Under the pieces are notes generated by a model. The model was not told the DNA's origin and did not search any database. It saw only the letters and a list, made by a program, of their open reading frames with translations. From NCBI GenBank assembly GCA_965112735.1, contig OZ218951.1, forward strand, positions 4,898,001 through 4,962,000: a stretch of 64,000 nucleotides of DNA. The letters are read 5' to 3'. Shown here piece by piece: positions 1-10,909 of the stretch (within the stretch, counting starts at the first letter, position 1; each line of letters begins with the position of its first letter). Origin of the DNA: Phaeosaccion multiseriatum (lineage: Eukaryota; Ochrophyta, other classes). Made by a program: the position numbers and the translations under genes.

Positions 1-115
1 CTCTTACGCTGTCTCTTGTGTACCCCCCTCTCGCATTCTCTCTTCCTCTTCCTCTGTCTCTCACTCCCTCTCTCCTGGTCCCCCCTCCCACTCTCCCTCT
101 CCCACACCTTATCAG

Positions 116-226
116 GGCAAGAAACTTGATCGCGAAGTGGCGGCCACAATAAACGGCGTGGCCTTCCTGCTGCTGCTTGCCCTGGGCATATCTGCCACAG
201 TGGGTGACATAATGCTCCAAAAATAA
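116..226 (+). CDS. 3'-terminal exon of a membrane protein, RseP/site-2-protease-like C-terminus (partial)
   Basis: A pyrimidine-rich intron end (1-115, ending ATCAG) is followed by an open frame of 36 codons ending in TAA at 224-226. The peptide starts GKKLDREV and holds one hydrophobic helix (GVAFLLLLALGISATVGD). This layout, a short polar start, one membrane helix and a conserved Asp just before the C-terminus, resembles the last helix of M50 intramembrane metalloproteases of the RseP group. That assignment is inference from one short exon, because the HExxH catalytic motif lies outside the window. The stop codon sits inside a polyadenylation-like AATAAA (222-227), and another AATAAA follows at 243-248. 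A different polytopic protein cannot be excluded. Confidence 0.5.
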   Translation, partial: GKKLDREVAATINGVAFLLLLALGISATVGDIMLQK

Positions 227-794
227 ATCCATCCATCTTGTCAATAAAAACACCTCTGAAGTTCTCCCGAGGGGAGGACCCCTTTCACAAGTAGTAGTAC
301 TGGGAGGACAAGTAGCTTACGTTAGCCTATTCAGGAAGAGGGGGGGGGGGGCGGCTAGCGGCGCCGTGCGGGCGTCGCCATTTTTTGTGGCGTTTCTGAA
401 CTTGAAGTTCGTCGCCGCCCTACTGGAAAGGCAAACGTCCCCCTCCTTCCTCTAAAGTTCCGTACGCTGCTGGTACTATAACGATGGAAATGACAAGGTA
501 GAGAAACCCAAAGCCAGCCTAGCAGCCAGCCTTGCCTCTATTAGCTTATCTATGATCTATGTGTCTATCTTAAAACGACCACGGCTGGCGGATAGTGGCG
601 CTGTACAATAGGCCACCATGCATTGTCCGATGCCTGGCCCTTCCTTCACATCCTACTACTACTTACATAAACGAGAGAGATATATACGGTATTCCATACA
701 AACACGGAGTCTGGAGAATCTGCAACACGCAACAAGCTGCGCCTTCCCGACCACATCTCAACTATCGTATGAGTTGATGCCGCCCGACACCACC
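227..794. other. Intergenic region between convergent genes; left edge of the segmental duplication
   Basis: No gene is seen. A second AATAAA lies at 243-248 and a poly-G run near 341-351. From about 500 onward the sequence is nearly the same as 5580-5866 (shared stretch around 'TATCTTAAAACGACCACGG' and 'ATGCATTGTCCGATGCCTGG'), which marks the left edge of the duplicated block downstream of both VWA genes. Confidence 0.6.
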
Positions 795-3700
795 TCAAAC
801 GGGGCAAGCCTGGAAGCGGCCGAAACCGCAATAGCGGCATTCACTCGTGGAAACCTTCTTGATCAAGGCCCCGCAGCCAAGGCCGCTGTCCTCGTACTGT
901 CCGGGGGGGGGCGACTCGCCGCCGGGGCACGTCTTGTCGAAGACGCAGGGCTCGTAGGGGTTGGCGGCGAGACAGGCAGCGGCGCACTCGTCCGGGACAG
1001 GCGCGTAGGTCGGAGGGTGGGTAGGAGGGGGTGTGGTCAGGTAGGTAGGAGGAGGGGTGGGCACGTAGGTGGGAGGAGGAGTGGCGACGTAGGTCGGCGT
1101 TGGCGTGGGCGGGTCGTCACAGCCGGGCTTGGGGGGGCAGCTGGTGTCCGCGGGGCAGCTGGCGTCGCCAGAGAGCATGTCGCACCTACGGCAGGTCGGC
1201 ATACCGAACAGGTTGCACCCCTGCTGATTGCGGGCCGCATATGAGCGGCTCGTGCTGCGGCCGGAGCAGGAGTTGTCGATGAAGCAGGTGAGACCCTGAG
1301 CGCCGCACATGTTCTGGCACTGGGTGCAGTCTTGGTCCAGGCAGTCCTCTGCGCGGGTAGGCGAAGACACAAGAGGGGGGGGGGGGGCGGTGAGGGGCAT
1401 GGGTGTGATTCAGTGCTGGGTGAGAGAAGAGACAGGCATTGTGAGCGGAAACGCAAGGCAGCAGCAGTGGTGGTGCCGCTTGAACGTGATTGATTGAGGA
1501 AGGCATCGAAGCAAGCGGAGGCACAGTTTTCGTACCTGGCGGGGTCGGAGGGGGTGTGGTCGGGTAGGTCGGAGGGGGTGTGGTCGGGTAGGTAGGAGGA
1601 GCAGGAGTGGGGTCGCCGGTCGGCGTTGGCGTGGGCGCGTCGTAACAGCCGGGCTTGGGGGGGCAGCTGGTGTCCGCGGGGCAGCTGGCGTCGCCATAGA
1701 GCTTGTCGCACCTGCGGCAGGTCGGAATGCCGAAGAGGTTGCACCCCTGTTGATTGCGGGCCGCATATGAGCGGCTCGTGCTGCCGCCGGAGCAGGAGTT
1801 GTCGATGAAGCAGGTGAGACCCTGGGCGCCGCACAAGTTCTGGCACTGGGTGCAGTCTTGATCCAGGCATTCCTCTGTTCGAGTAGGCGAGGACACAAGA
1901 GGGGGGGGGGGCGGTGAGGGGCATGGGTGTGATTCAGTGCTGGGTGAGAGAGGAGACAGGCATTGTGAGCGGAAACGCAAGGCAGCAGCAGTGGTGGTGC
2001 CGCTTGAACGTGAGGAAGGCATCGAAGCGGAGGCACAGTTTTCGCTCGTACCTGGGTGGGTAGGGGGGGGGGTGGTCGGGTAGGTCGGAGGGGGTGTGGT
2101 CGGGTAGGTCGGAGGAGGAGTGGGGATAGGGCTCCCGGTGGGCATGGTGGTGGGTGCGACCGTAGGTGCAAGCGTCGGAGCGGGGTAGGTCGGGGCCTGA
2201 GAATGGCAGACGATTGATGGAGGGCCGTGTGGCCGGGAGGAACAGCGACGGAGGTGGGGCGAGCATGGCGCTGGGGTTAGCAACAAGCAACCACCAGTCA
2301 GGGAGAGAGGGAGGACAGACAGGGGAGGACGGCACCGCTAGCCCCCACATACCGGAGTGGGTGAGGGGGTGGGGGCCACCGCGATGATCTCTTGGATCTT
2401 GATGGAGATGAAGGCGTTCGTGAAGGCCTCGGCCAGAATCCCTGCAGGGGTCGAAGCCGAATACACACACACACGCAGACACACGTAGCAGCAAGAGCAG
2501 CAGCAGTGGCTATCAGTGGGCAAGAGCGGGAAGAGGGGAAGCGAGGTGGGCAAGCTAAGCAAGGGAGAAGAGAGACAAGAGAGGGCTCCCCGAACTCCCT
2601 TACAGCCCAATTTCCTTACCTCCGCTGTCAAGGAGATTCAGATTCCACACGCCACCCCCCGTGGCGTAGGCGAGTGGTGCATAGTCTCTGACACCGCGCC
2701 CTGGGCTGAAAGGTGACTGGCTGACGTCTGCTGTGGTTACGAAGCCCCCCGAGCCGTCGGAGGAGTAGGTGGTGTACGTCTCCACATCACCCTCGTTCGG
2801 GATGGGCTCTTGCGTAACTCCAAGGATGGAGCCAGAACTGTGCGTGCATGTCGGTGAGGGGTGAGGGGGTCTGGTGCTTAGGCGATCGGGTGTTGCTTGC
2901 TGCATCGTAGCTGCTGCTTGTGTCGCAACGACGACGGAAGGAGGCTTTCCCGGCTTGCTTGGCTTATAAACTGCTAACGCTGACTCGCCCACCCAGCATG
3001 TCGTTACCAAGCTTACCTTCCGAGGTTGTCGACGACGGTGTTCATGATCCACCCGTCCTCGATCAGCAGGGCGGTGGTGGTGGCTGGAGGCCGCAAGAGC
3101 GTTCGAAAGTAGGGTTAGAGTGGCGAACAAGTCTAGCGACGCACAGCCACATAGTATATACACACACACAGCGAGAGAGGGAGAGAGAGAAGCCAAAAAG
3201 GCGTTCCAAAACAATTGAACTCACCGAGAGTGTCTGTTGAAGATACTTCACTGCGCTCCTCATCCGTGACCAGAATGCCCACGCGAATGGTAGCGTCGCA
3301 GCTGCCAGCAGGCGTGAGCGATTGAAGCGAGAGAGGGAAATGGATGAGAGTAGCTAGCAGCAGGAAAACTATACTCAGTCGCTCCCCCTGCCCATCCCCT
3401 TTACGTTACTGTATGCATAAGGCAAAACAGGCACCTCTGCCTCTACTACGCCTATACACACACCTCGAGTCGACTGGGAGGGCGTCCACTTCACCGTCGG
3501 CGAATGCGATGGCGAGGTACCCATCCTCTACCCCTCCGGCGATCTGGTAGGGGTTGGTGTACGTCGCCGCGTCCCACTCGCCGCAGCCTAAGTTCCTCGG
3601 CTCCCTCTCAAACCCAATGCTGCACAGGTAGTTGGGGCCGAAGCCCTCAGAGGAAATGTCGGTGAAGAGCTTGGGGAGGACGTCCGTCGAGATCCACTCC

Positions 3701-3831
3701 TGTGCGCCGCGCATGCTGCCTGACTCGTCCATCACCACACCCACGATGACGCAGGTGCCTGCCGAGGCTGGGTTCCACGTGAACGCGATGCCGGTGAGAA
3801 GGCCAAGGAGCACGTTGCTTTTGCGAGCCAT
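795..3831 (-). CDS. Secreted VWA-domain protein with Thr/Pro-rich linkers and Cys-rich modules (paralogue A)
   Basis: Eight exons: 3831-3464, 3301-3225, 3083-3017, 2837-2620, 2441-2353, 2196-2052, 1874-1536, 1348-795. All phases agree and the product is 618 residues. Residues 1-25 form a signal peptide ending PASAG. A von Willebrand factor A domain follows (about 27-273) with the metal-site motif DESGSM (D35, S37, S39), the strand ILVTDEE and a C-terminal part containing SGGILAEAF. A Thr/Pro linker (PTYPTTPP repeats, 274-321) leads to a Cys-rich module (322-434: CLDQDCTQCQNLC, CNLFGIPTCRRC, SCPADTSC). The last exon holds a second such module plus a different Cys-rich tail ending QACPV. Likely an extracellular or wall-associated adhesive protein; the Cys module is not one I recognise. 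Both modules carry an insert (SYAARNQQ) missing from paralogue B. Confidence 0.85.
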
Positions 3832-3966
3832 CCTTGCGTGCTGCTCTGCTGCTCTGCTGGCGCTCTGCTGTCGCTGCTGTTCTTTCAGCTCGCTCGTACT
3901 GCTACTAGACTAGGCTAGGGGCGAGTGTGTTTGTGAGGACTCGCTCCCTCGCTCGCTCTCTCATGC

Positions 3967-4446
3967 TCAACTACATTTTTATTTTCTTCTTCACCCTTTT
4001 TATTTGCGCCCTGCCTCTTGAACTTCAATGCTTAACTCCGTGCATGGCTGGCATCCAGATTACGGGGTTATTTCACTGCATCTCAACTACATGTTCTTCA
4101 CTCTTTTTGATTGCGCCCTCTTGGCTGAACTTCAATGGTTAACTCGTGCGTGCATGGCATCCAGATTGCGGGGGTATTTCACTGCACTATTGTACTGCGA
4201 AGCATTTTTGGTGACGGCACTATTATTACTATTGTACTGCGAAGCATTTTTGGTGACGGGTAAGGCGTGACGAAGAAGAGGTGGGGTGGCGGCGGAAAGT
4301 TTCTTCTTTCTCTTTGCTTTGCACTGGTTGAAGCTCTTCTCGTTCTTTTCCATCACGATTTTGTTTGACTTGCGCCCTCTCGAACTTCACTGCTAAAACT
4401 CGTGCATGGTGCGTGCATGGACTCCCAGATTCCGATTTATTTCTGC
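3967..4446. repeat. Imperfect tandem repeat of about 110 bp upstream of VWA paralogue A
   Basis: Three diverged units lie at about 3967-4081, 4082-4188 and 4336-4446. Each has a T-rich start, TTGCGCCCT, (G)AACTTCA(A/C)TG, a GTGCATGG box, CCAGATT and then ATTTC(A/T)CTGCA. Between units 2 and 3, a stretch of about 30 bases (TACTGCGAAGCATTTTTGGT) occurs twice (near 4193 and 4237). Only one unit precedes paralogue B (about 10651-10742). The position just upstream of the VWA start suggests promoter or 5' UTR sequence with variable copy number; that role is inference. Confidence 0.6.
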
Positions 4447-4583
4447 AGCAGAGCAGAGCAGAGATGGGAAGGGAAAAGGGAGAGAAGGTTGCGGCTGTAA
4501 AACCGTTACTTTTAGGAAATCAAATCGGATGGCACTAGATGGTCTTTTACTATGCCGCTCCTTCACTGCTAAAAATCACAACC

Positions 4584-5252
4584 ATGTCGTCTTCGTCGGA
4601 GGATGATGGCGTCGACCAAGCTCGGTGGATGAAAGCAACGATTCCCGTCGAGAGAGGAGGAGGGGGAGGGTGGCGAGCTGCGTCGGCCGTGTCGGAAGGA
4701 GGCGGGGCCGCGTCGAGCGCCAAGCAATCGCGGTAGTGCCTAGTGCCTAGTGGTGGTGGTGGTGGTGGGGGGGGGGGGCGATGGCAGAGGAAGAAGGGGA
4801 AGAGTAAGGGGCAAAGTCGCGAGGGATAGTAGTGAAAGTGATAGCAGTGTCAGTCGAGGAGGAGGAGGAGGAGGAGGAGGAGGAGGAGGAGGAGGAGGAG
4901 GAGGAGGAGGAGGAGGAGGAGGAGGAGGAGGAGGAGGAGGAGGAGGAGGAGGAGGAGGAGGAGGAGGAGGAGGAGGAGGAGGAGGAGGAGGAGGAGGAGG
5001 AGGAGGAGGAGGAGCAGCGAGGAGGAGCGAGGAGGAGGAGGAGGAGGAGGAGCGAGGAGGAGGAGGAGGAGGAGGAGGAGGAGGAGGAGGAGGAGTAGGA
5101 GGAGGAGGAGGAGGAGGAGGAGGAGGAGGAGGAGGAGGAGGAGGAGGAGGAGGAGGAGGAGGAGGAGGAGGAGGAGGAGGAGGAGGAGGAGGAGGAGGAG
5201 GAGGAGGAGGAGGAGGAGGAGGAGGAGGAGGAGGAGGAGGAGGAGGAGGAGG
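4584..5252 (+). pseudogene. Truncated copy of the 5' end of the acidic-protein gene at 10910
   Basis: The frame starting at 4584 (MSSSSEDDGV...) matches the frame at 10910 almost residue for residue for about 45 residues, then stops at TAG 4734-4736. The following sequence (4790-4858) also matches 11095-11160, but it then runs into about 395 bases of pure GGA repeat and never reaches the downstream exons present at the right-hand copy. It is the edge of the segmental duplication and looks non-functional. The short 50-residue frame could still be transcribed. Confidence 0.65.
4858..5252. repeat. (GGA)n array, about 395 bp
   Basis: Near-perfect GGA/GAG triplet array interrupted by a few GCAGC, GC and GTA variants around 5014-5053 and 5095. 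Any frame across it reads as poly-Gly, poly-Glu or poly-Arg (poly-Ser, poly-Leu or poly-Pro on the reverse), so open frames here are not evidence of genes. The equivalent array in the right copy (about 11158-11260) is much shorter. Confidence 0.95.
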
Positions 5253-5869
5253 CTGCCAAGAGGCTGCCTAGAGGCTGCCTAGAGGCGAGATAGAGGCGAG
5301 ATAGAGTTCGCCTAGGACTTGAAAGTGAGCTGCCTACTAGAGCGGCCGGAGGCCGAGCCACCTAGCGGCCTGGAGCCAAGCTGCTGGCCTAGGCGTTCAT
5401 GGTGCTCATGCCTATGAAGGGGTGACATCCGTTCATTACCTCAAGGCAACATGCGGACGGTTGGACTGCCTTGGCAGTGCGTTGCATCTTGTAATGTGGA
5501 TGCTGCCGCTACGCAACAGATCCTCTCGGCTGGTGCGGATGTCGATGGAAGTCGCTACAGCCAACAGGATTGTATCCAGCCTAAAGCAAGCCTAGCTAGT
5601 AGCCCCTGCCTTGCCTGTATTCGCTTAACTATGTGTCTATCTTAAAACGACCACGGCTGGCGGATAGTGGCGCTGTACAATAGGCCACCATGCATTGTCC
5701 GATGCCTGGCCCTTCCTTCACATCCTACTACTACTTACCTAAACGAGAGAGAGACTACGGTATACCAGCCATACACGGAGCCTGGAGTCACCAGATACAG
5801 TACTCAAAACGCAAGCTGCCCCTTCCCGACCAAATCTCTACTATCTTACGAGTTGATGCCGACACCACC
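5253..5869. other. Junction region between the two duplication copies
   Basis: Short direct repeats (GGCTGCCTAGA, GCGAGATAGA) follow the GGA array at 5253-5306. An ankyrin-like relic occupies 5440-5560 and is listed separately. From about 5580 the sequence is the downstream flank of paralogue B, matching 500-794. No intact gene is seen. Confidence 0.5.
5440..5560 (+). pseudogene. Ankyrin-repeat relic
   Basis: In the frame starting at 5451 the peptide contains DAAATQQILSAGADVDGS, which closely matches the repeat consensus of the two intact ankyrin genes of this window (VVQQLLSAGADVNA). The frame is short, lacks flanking repeats and ends soon after. It lies exactly at the junction of the two duplicated blocks, so it may be debris from a rearrangement that involved an ankyrin gene. 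Confidence 0.5.
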
Positions 5870-8800
5870 TCAAACGGGGCAAGCCTGGAAGGGGCCGAAA
5901 CCGCAATAGCGACATTCACTCGTGGAAACCTTCTTGATCAAGGCCCCGCAGCCAAGGCCGCTGTCCTCGTACTGTCCGGGGGGGGGCGACTCGCCGCCGG
6001 GGCACGTCTTGTCGAAGACGCAGGGCTCGTAGGGGTTGGCGGCGAGACAGGCAGCGGCGCACTCGTCCGGGACAGGCGCGTAGGTCGGAGGGTGGGTAGG
6101 AGGGGGTGTGGTCACGTAGGTGGGAGGAGGGGAATGCACGTAGGTGGGAGGAGGAGTGGCGACGTAGGTCGGCGTTGGTGTGGGCGGGTCGTCGCAGCCG
6201 GGCTTGGGGGGGCAGCTGGTGTCCGCGGGGCAGCTGGCGTCGCCAGAGAGCTTGTCGCACCTGCGGCAGGTCGGAATGCCGAAGAGGTTGCACCCCTGGC
6301 CGCCGGGGCAGGAGGTGTCGATGAAGCAGGTGAGGCCCTGAGCGCCGCACATGTTCTGGCACTGGATACAGTCTTGGTCCAGGCAGTCCTCTGCGCGGGT
6401 AGGCGAGGACACAAGAGGGGGGGCGGGGCGGTGAGGGGCATGGGTGTGATTCAGTGCTGGGTGAGAGAGGAGACAGGCATTGTGAGCGGAAACGCAAGGC
6501 AGCAGCAGCAGTGGTGGTGCCGCTTGAACGTGAGTGACTGAGGAAGGCATCGAAGCGGAGGCACAGTTTTCGTACCTGGGTGGGTAGGAGGGGGTGTGGT
6601 CACGTAGGTCGGAGGAGGGGAATGCACGTAGGTGGGAGGAGGAGTGGCGACGTAGGTCGGCGTTGGCGTGGGCGCATCGTCGCAGCCGGGCTTGGGGGGG
6701 CAGCTGGTGTCCGCGGGGCAGCTGGCGTCGCCAGAGAGCTTGTCGCACCTGCGGCAGGTCGGAATACCGAAGAGGTTGCACCCCTGGCCGCCGGGGCAGG
6801 AGTTGTCGATGAAGCAGGTGAGACCCTGAGCGCCGCACATGTTCTGGCACTGGATACAGTCTTGGTCCAGGCAGTCCTCTGCGCGGGTAGGCGAGGACAC
6901 AAGAGGGGGGGGGGGGGGCGGTGAGGGGCGTGGGTGTGATTCAATGCTGGGTGAGAGAGGAGACAGGCATTGTGAGCGGAAACGCAAGGCAGCAGCAGTG
7001 GTGGTGGTGCCGCTTGAACGTGAGTGACTGAGGAAGGCATCGAAGCGGAGGCACAGTTTTCTTACCTGGGTGGGTAGGAGGGGGTGTGGTCACGTAGGTC
7101 GGAGGAGGGGAATGCACGTAGGTGGGAGGAGGAGTGGCGACGTAGGTCGGCGTTGGCGTGGGCGCGTCGTCGCAGCCGGGCTTGGGGGGGCAGCTGGTGT
7201 CCGCGGGGCAGCTGGCGTCGCCAGAGAGCTTGTCGCACCTGCGGCAGGTCGGAATGCCGAAGAGGTTGCACCCCTGGCCGCCGGGGCAGGAGGTGTCGAT
7301 GAAGCAGGTGAGGCCCTGAGCGTCGCATAAGTTCTGGCACTGGATACAGTCTTGGTCCAGGCAGTCCTCTGCGCGGGTAGGCGAGGACACAAGAGGGGGG
7401 GGGGGCGGTGAGGGGCATGGGTGTGATTCAGTGCTGGGTGAGAGAGGAGACAGGCATTGTGAGCGGAAACGCAAGGCAGCAGCAGCAGTGGTGGTGCCGC
7501 TTGAACGTGATTGACTGAGGAAGGCATCGAAGCAAGCGGAGGCACAGTTTTCGTACCTGGGTGGGTAGGAGGGGGTGTGGTCGGGTAGGTCGGAGGGGGT
7601 GTGGTCGGGTAGGTCGGAGGAGGAGTGGGGATAGGGCTCCCGGTGGGCATGGTGGTGGGTGCGGCCGTTGGGGCGAGCGTCGGGGCGGCGGAGCTCGGTG
7701 CCTGAGAATGACGATGGAGGACCACAGGACAGCAGGATAAGCTAAGCTCCCAGGAGAATATTAGAAGAGAGGAGGCGAGCGAGGGGGGGATGGGGAAGGT
7801 AGGCGAAGGGCAGAGGGTGGAGGAGGGCACCCGGCCGCCTCGTCACATACCTGAGTGGGTGTTGCAGTGGGAGCAGCAGTCGTTGGAGCTACGGTCGGCA
7901 GAGCCGTAGGTGCAAGCGTCGGAGCGGGGGTGGTCGGGACCTGAGAATGCAGACGATTGATGGAGGGCCGTGTGGCCGGGAGTAATAGCGGCGGAGGTGG
8001 GGCGAGTATGGCGCAGGGGTTAGCAACAAGCAACCAAGCCACGCAACCACCAGCCAGGGAGAGAGGGAGGACAGACAGGGGAGGAAACAGCAGGAAGGCA
8101 CAGGACGGCTAGCCCCTACGTACCGGAGTGGGTGCAGCAGTGGGGGCAGCAGTGGTTGGAGCTGCCGTCGGAGCGGCGGTTGGAGCTAAGGTGGTGGGCG
8201 CCGCCGTGGGGGCGAGCGTCGGAGCGGGGTAGGTCGGGGCCTGAGAATGGCAGACGATTGATGGAAGGCCGTGTGGCCGGGAGCAATAGCGGCGGAGGTG
8301 GGGCGAGTATGGCGCAGGGGTTAGCAACAAGCAACCAAGCCACGCAACCACCAGTCGGGGAGAGAGGGAGGACAGACAGGGGAGAACAATAAGGAGGGCA
8401 GAGAGCGGAGCCACTAGCCCCTACGTACCGGAGTGGGTGCAGCAGTGGGGGCAGCAGTGGTTGGAGCTGCCGTCGGAGCGGCGGTTGGAGCTAAGGTGGT
8501 GGGCGCCGCCGTGGGGGCGAGCGTCGGAGCGGGGGTGGTCGGGGCCTGAGAATGGCAGACGATTGATGGAGGGCCGTGTGGCCGGGAGTAATAGCGGCGG
8601 AGGTGGGGCGAGCATGGCGCAGGGGTTAGCAACAAGCAACCAAGCCACGCAACCACCAGTCAGGGAGAGAGGGAGGAGAAGTAGGGGAGGAAACAGCAGG
8701 CACAGGACGGCACCGCTAGCCCCTACGTACCGGAGTGGGAGCAGCAGTGGGGGCAGCAGTGGTTGGAGCTGCCGTCGGAGCGGCGGTTGGAGCTAAGGTG

Positions 8801-10501
8801 GGCGCCGCCGTGGGGGCGAGCGTCGGAGCGGGGTAGGTCGGGGCCTGAGAATGGCAGAGGATTGATGGAAGGCCGTGTGGCCGGGAGCAATAGCGGCGGA
8901 GGTGGGGCGAGTATGGCGCAGGGGTTAGCAACAAGCAACCAAGCCACGCAACCACCAGCCAGGGAGAGAGGGAGGAGAAGCAGGGGAGGAAACAGCAGGC
9001 ACAGGACGGCACCGCTAGCCCCCACATACCGGAGTGGGTGAAGGGGTGGGGGCCACCGCGATGATCTCTTGGATCTTGATGGAGATGAAGGCGTTCGTGA
9101 AGGCCTCGGCCAGAATCCCTGCACGGGTCGAAGCCGAATACACACACACGCAGACACACGTAGCAGCAAGAGCAGCAGCAGTGGCTATCAGTGGGCAAGA
9201 GCGGGAAGAGGGGAAGCGAGGTGGGCAAGCTAAGCAAGGGAGAAGAGAGACAAGAGAGGGCTCCCCGAACTCCCTTACAGCCCAATTTCCTTACCTCCGC
9301 TGTCAAGGAGATTCAGATTCCACACGCCACCCCCCGTGGCGTAGGCGAGTGGTGCATAGTCTTCAACACCGCCCCCTGGCCTGAAAGGTGACTGGCTGAC
9401 GTCTGCTGTGGTTACGAAGCCCCCCGAGCCGTCGGAGGAGTAGGTGGTGTACGTCTCCACATCACCCTCGTTCGGGAAGGGCTCTTGCGTAACTCCAAGG
9501 ATGGAGCCAGAACTGTGCGTGCATGTCGGTGAGGGGTGAGGGGGTCTGGTGGTTAGGCGATCGGGTGTTGCTTGCTGCATTGTAGCTGCTGCTTGTGTCG
9601 CAACGACGACAAAAGGAGGCTTTCCCGGCTTGCTTGGCTTATAAACTGCTAACGCTGACTCGCCCACCCAGCATGTCGTTGCCAAGCTTACCCGGAGTCG
9701 TCGACGACGGTGTTCATGATCCACCCGTCCTCGATCAGCAGGGCGGTGGTGGTGGCTGGAGGCCGCAAGAGCGTTCGAAAGTAGGGTTAAGAGTGGCGAC
9801 AAGTCTAGCGACGCACAGCCACATAGTATACACACACACAGCGAGAGAGGGAGAGAGAGAAGCCAAAAAGGCGTTCCAAAACAATTGAACTCACCGAGAG
9901 TGTCTGTTGAAGATACTGCACTGCGTTCCTCATCCGTGACCAGAATGCCCACGCGAATGGTAGCGTCGCAGCTGCCAGCAGGCGTGAGCGATTGAAGCGA
10001 GGGAGGGAAATGGATGAGAGTAGCTAGCAGCAGGAAAACTATACTCAGTCGCTCCCCCTGCCCATCCCCTTTATGATACTGTGTGCATAAGGCAAAACAG
10101 GCACCTCTGCCTCTACTACGCCTATACACACACCTCGAGTCGACTGGGAGGGCGTCCACTTCACCGTCGGCGAATGCGATGGCGAGGTACCCATCCTCTA
10201 CCCCTCCGTTGATCTGGTAGGGGTTGGTGTACGTCGCCGCGTCCCACTCGCCGCAGCCCAAGTTCCTCGGCTCCCTCTCAAACCCAATGCTGCACAGGTA
10301 GTTGGGGCCGAAGCCCTCAGAGGAAATGTCGGTGAAGAGCTTGGGGAGGACGTCCGTCGAGATCCACTCCTGCGCGCCCTGCATGCTGCCTGACTCGTCC
10401 ATCACCACACCCACGATGACGCAGGTGCCTGCCGAGGCTGGGTTCCACGTGAACGCGATGCCGGTGAGAAGGCCAAGGAGCACGTTGCTTTTGCGAGCCA
10501 T
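5870..10501 (-). CDS. Secreted VWA-domain protein with expanded Thr/Pro and Cys-rich exon modules (paralogue B)
   Basis: Thirteen exons: 10501-10134, 9971-9895, 9755-9692, 9512-9295, 9118-9030, 8844-8731, 8545-8429, 8240-8124, 7940-7851, 7701-7557, 7368-7066, 6878-6576, 6390-5870. Phases agree and the product is 841 residues. Signal peptide and VWA domain are as in paralogue A (DESGSM, ILVTDEE). Four short Ala/Pro/Thr exons (APTAAPT repeats, about residues 273-418) precede the Thr/Pro linker exon shared with A. Two full Cys modules and a terminal Cys exon follow, one more Cys module than A. The Cys modules lack the 12-residue insert of A. Likely a secreted, O-glycosylated adhesion or wall protein. 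The repeated exons are almost identical to one another, so assembly collapse or expansion should be considered. Confidence 0.85.
6576..9030 (-). repeat. Tandem exon-plus-intron units inside VWA paralogue B
   Basis: Two unit types are repeated. Units of about 300 bp (exon of 90-117 bp plus intron) lie between 7851 and 9030; their introns share GATTGATGGA, GGCCGTGTGGCCGGGAG and GGGTTAGCAACAAGCAACCA. Units of about 490 bp (303-bp Cys exon plus intron) repeat at 6576 and 7066. Intron and exon are repeated together, as expected for unequal crossing-over. Confidence 0.85.
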
Positions 10502-10909
10502 GCTTGCTGCTGCTACCTGCTGCTCTGGTACCGCTGCTGTTCTTTCAGCTCGCTCGTGCTGCTACTAGGCTAGTAGGGGCGAGCGAGGGAGAGGCAGGGT
10601 CGGTGTGTTTGTGAGGAGTCGCTCTGCCCCTCATGCTCATCCTGCTGGAGCTCATTCTCGTCCATCACCATTTTGTTTGCGCCCTCTCGAACTTCACTGC
10701 TAAAGTAAACTCTTCCATTTCCCCCGATGTATTTCACTGCAGAATATGTTTAATAGATGCCGTGAAGGGGAGAGAAGGGGAGGGGAGAGGAAATCAAGAA
10801 TTCATCAATTGATTCAAATTTGTTACTTTTAGGAAATCAAATCGGATGGCACTAAATGGTCTTTTACTTTTTCTTTTTTTTGAGCGGCTCCTTCACTGAT
10901 TATACAACC
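10502..10909. promoter_or_regulatory. Divergent upstream region of VWA paralogue B and the acidic-protein gene
   Basis: About 400 bp separates the start of paralogue B (-) from the ATG at 10910 (+). It holds one unit of the promoter repeat seen three times in front of paralogue A (about 10651-10742). It also holds the segment TTACTTTTAGGAAATCAAAT at 10823, which recurs at 4505 and in altered form near 15757. No TATA box is convincing. Confidence 0.4.

Noticed and set aside
1037-2286. Large overlapping frames on the minus strand within the Cys-rich exons of the VWA gene
   Set aside because: They are out of frame with the phase-consistent exon model and arise from high GC content and Cys/Pro codon composition.
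4747-5361. Long open frames of poly-Ser, poly-Gly and poly-Glu over the GGA array
   Set aside because: Triplet repeats are open in all frames; no splice sites, start context or conserved flanks support a gene.
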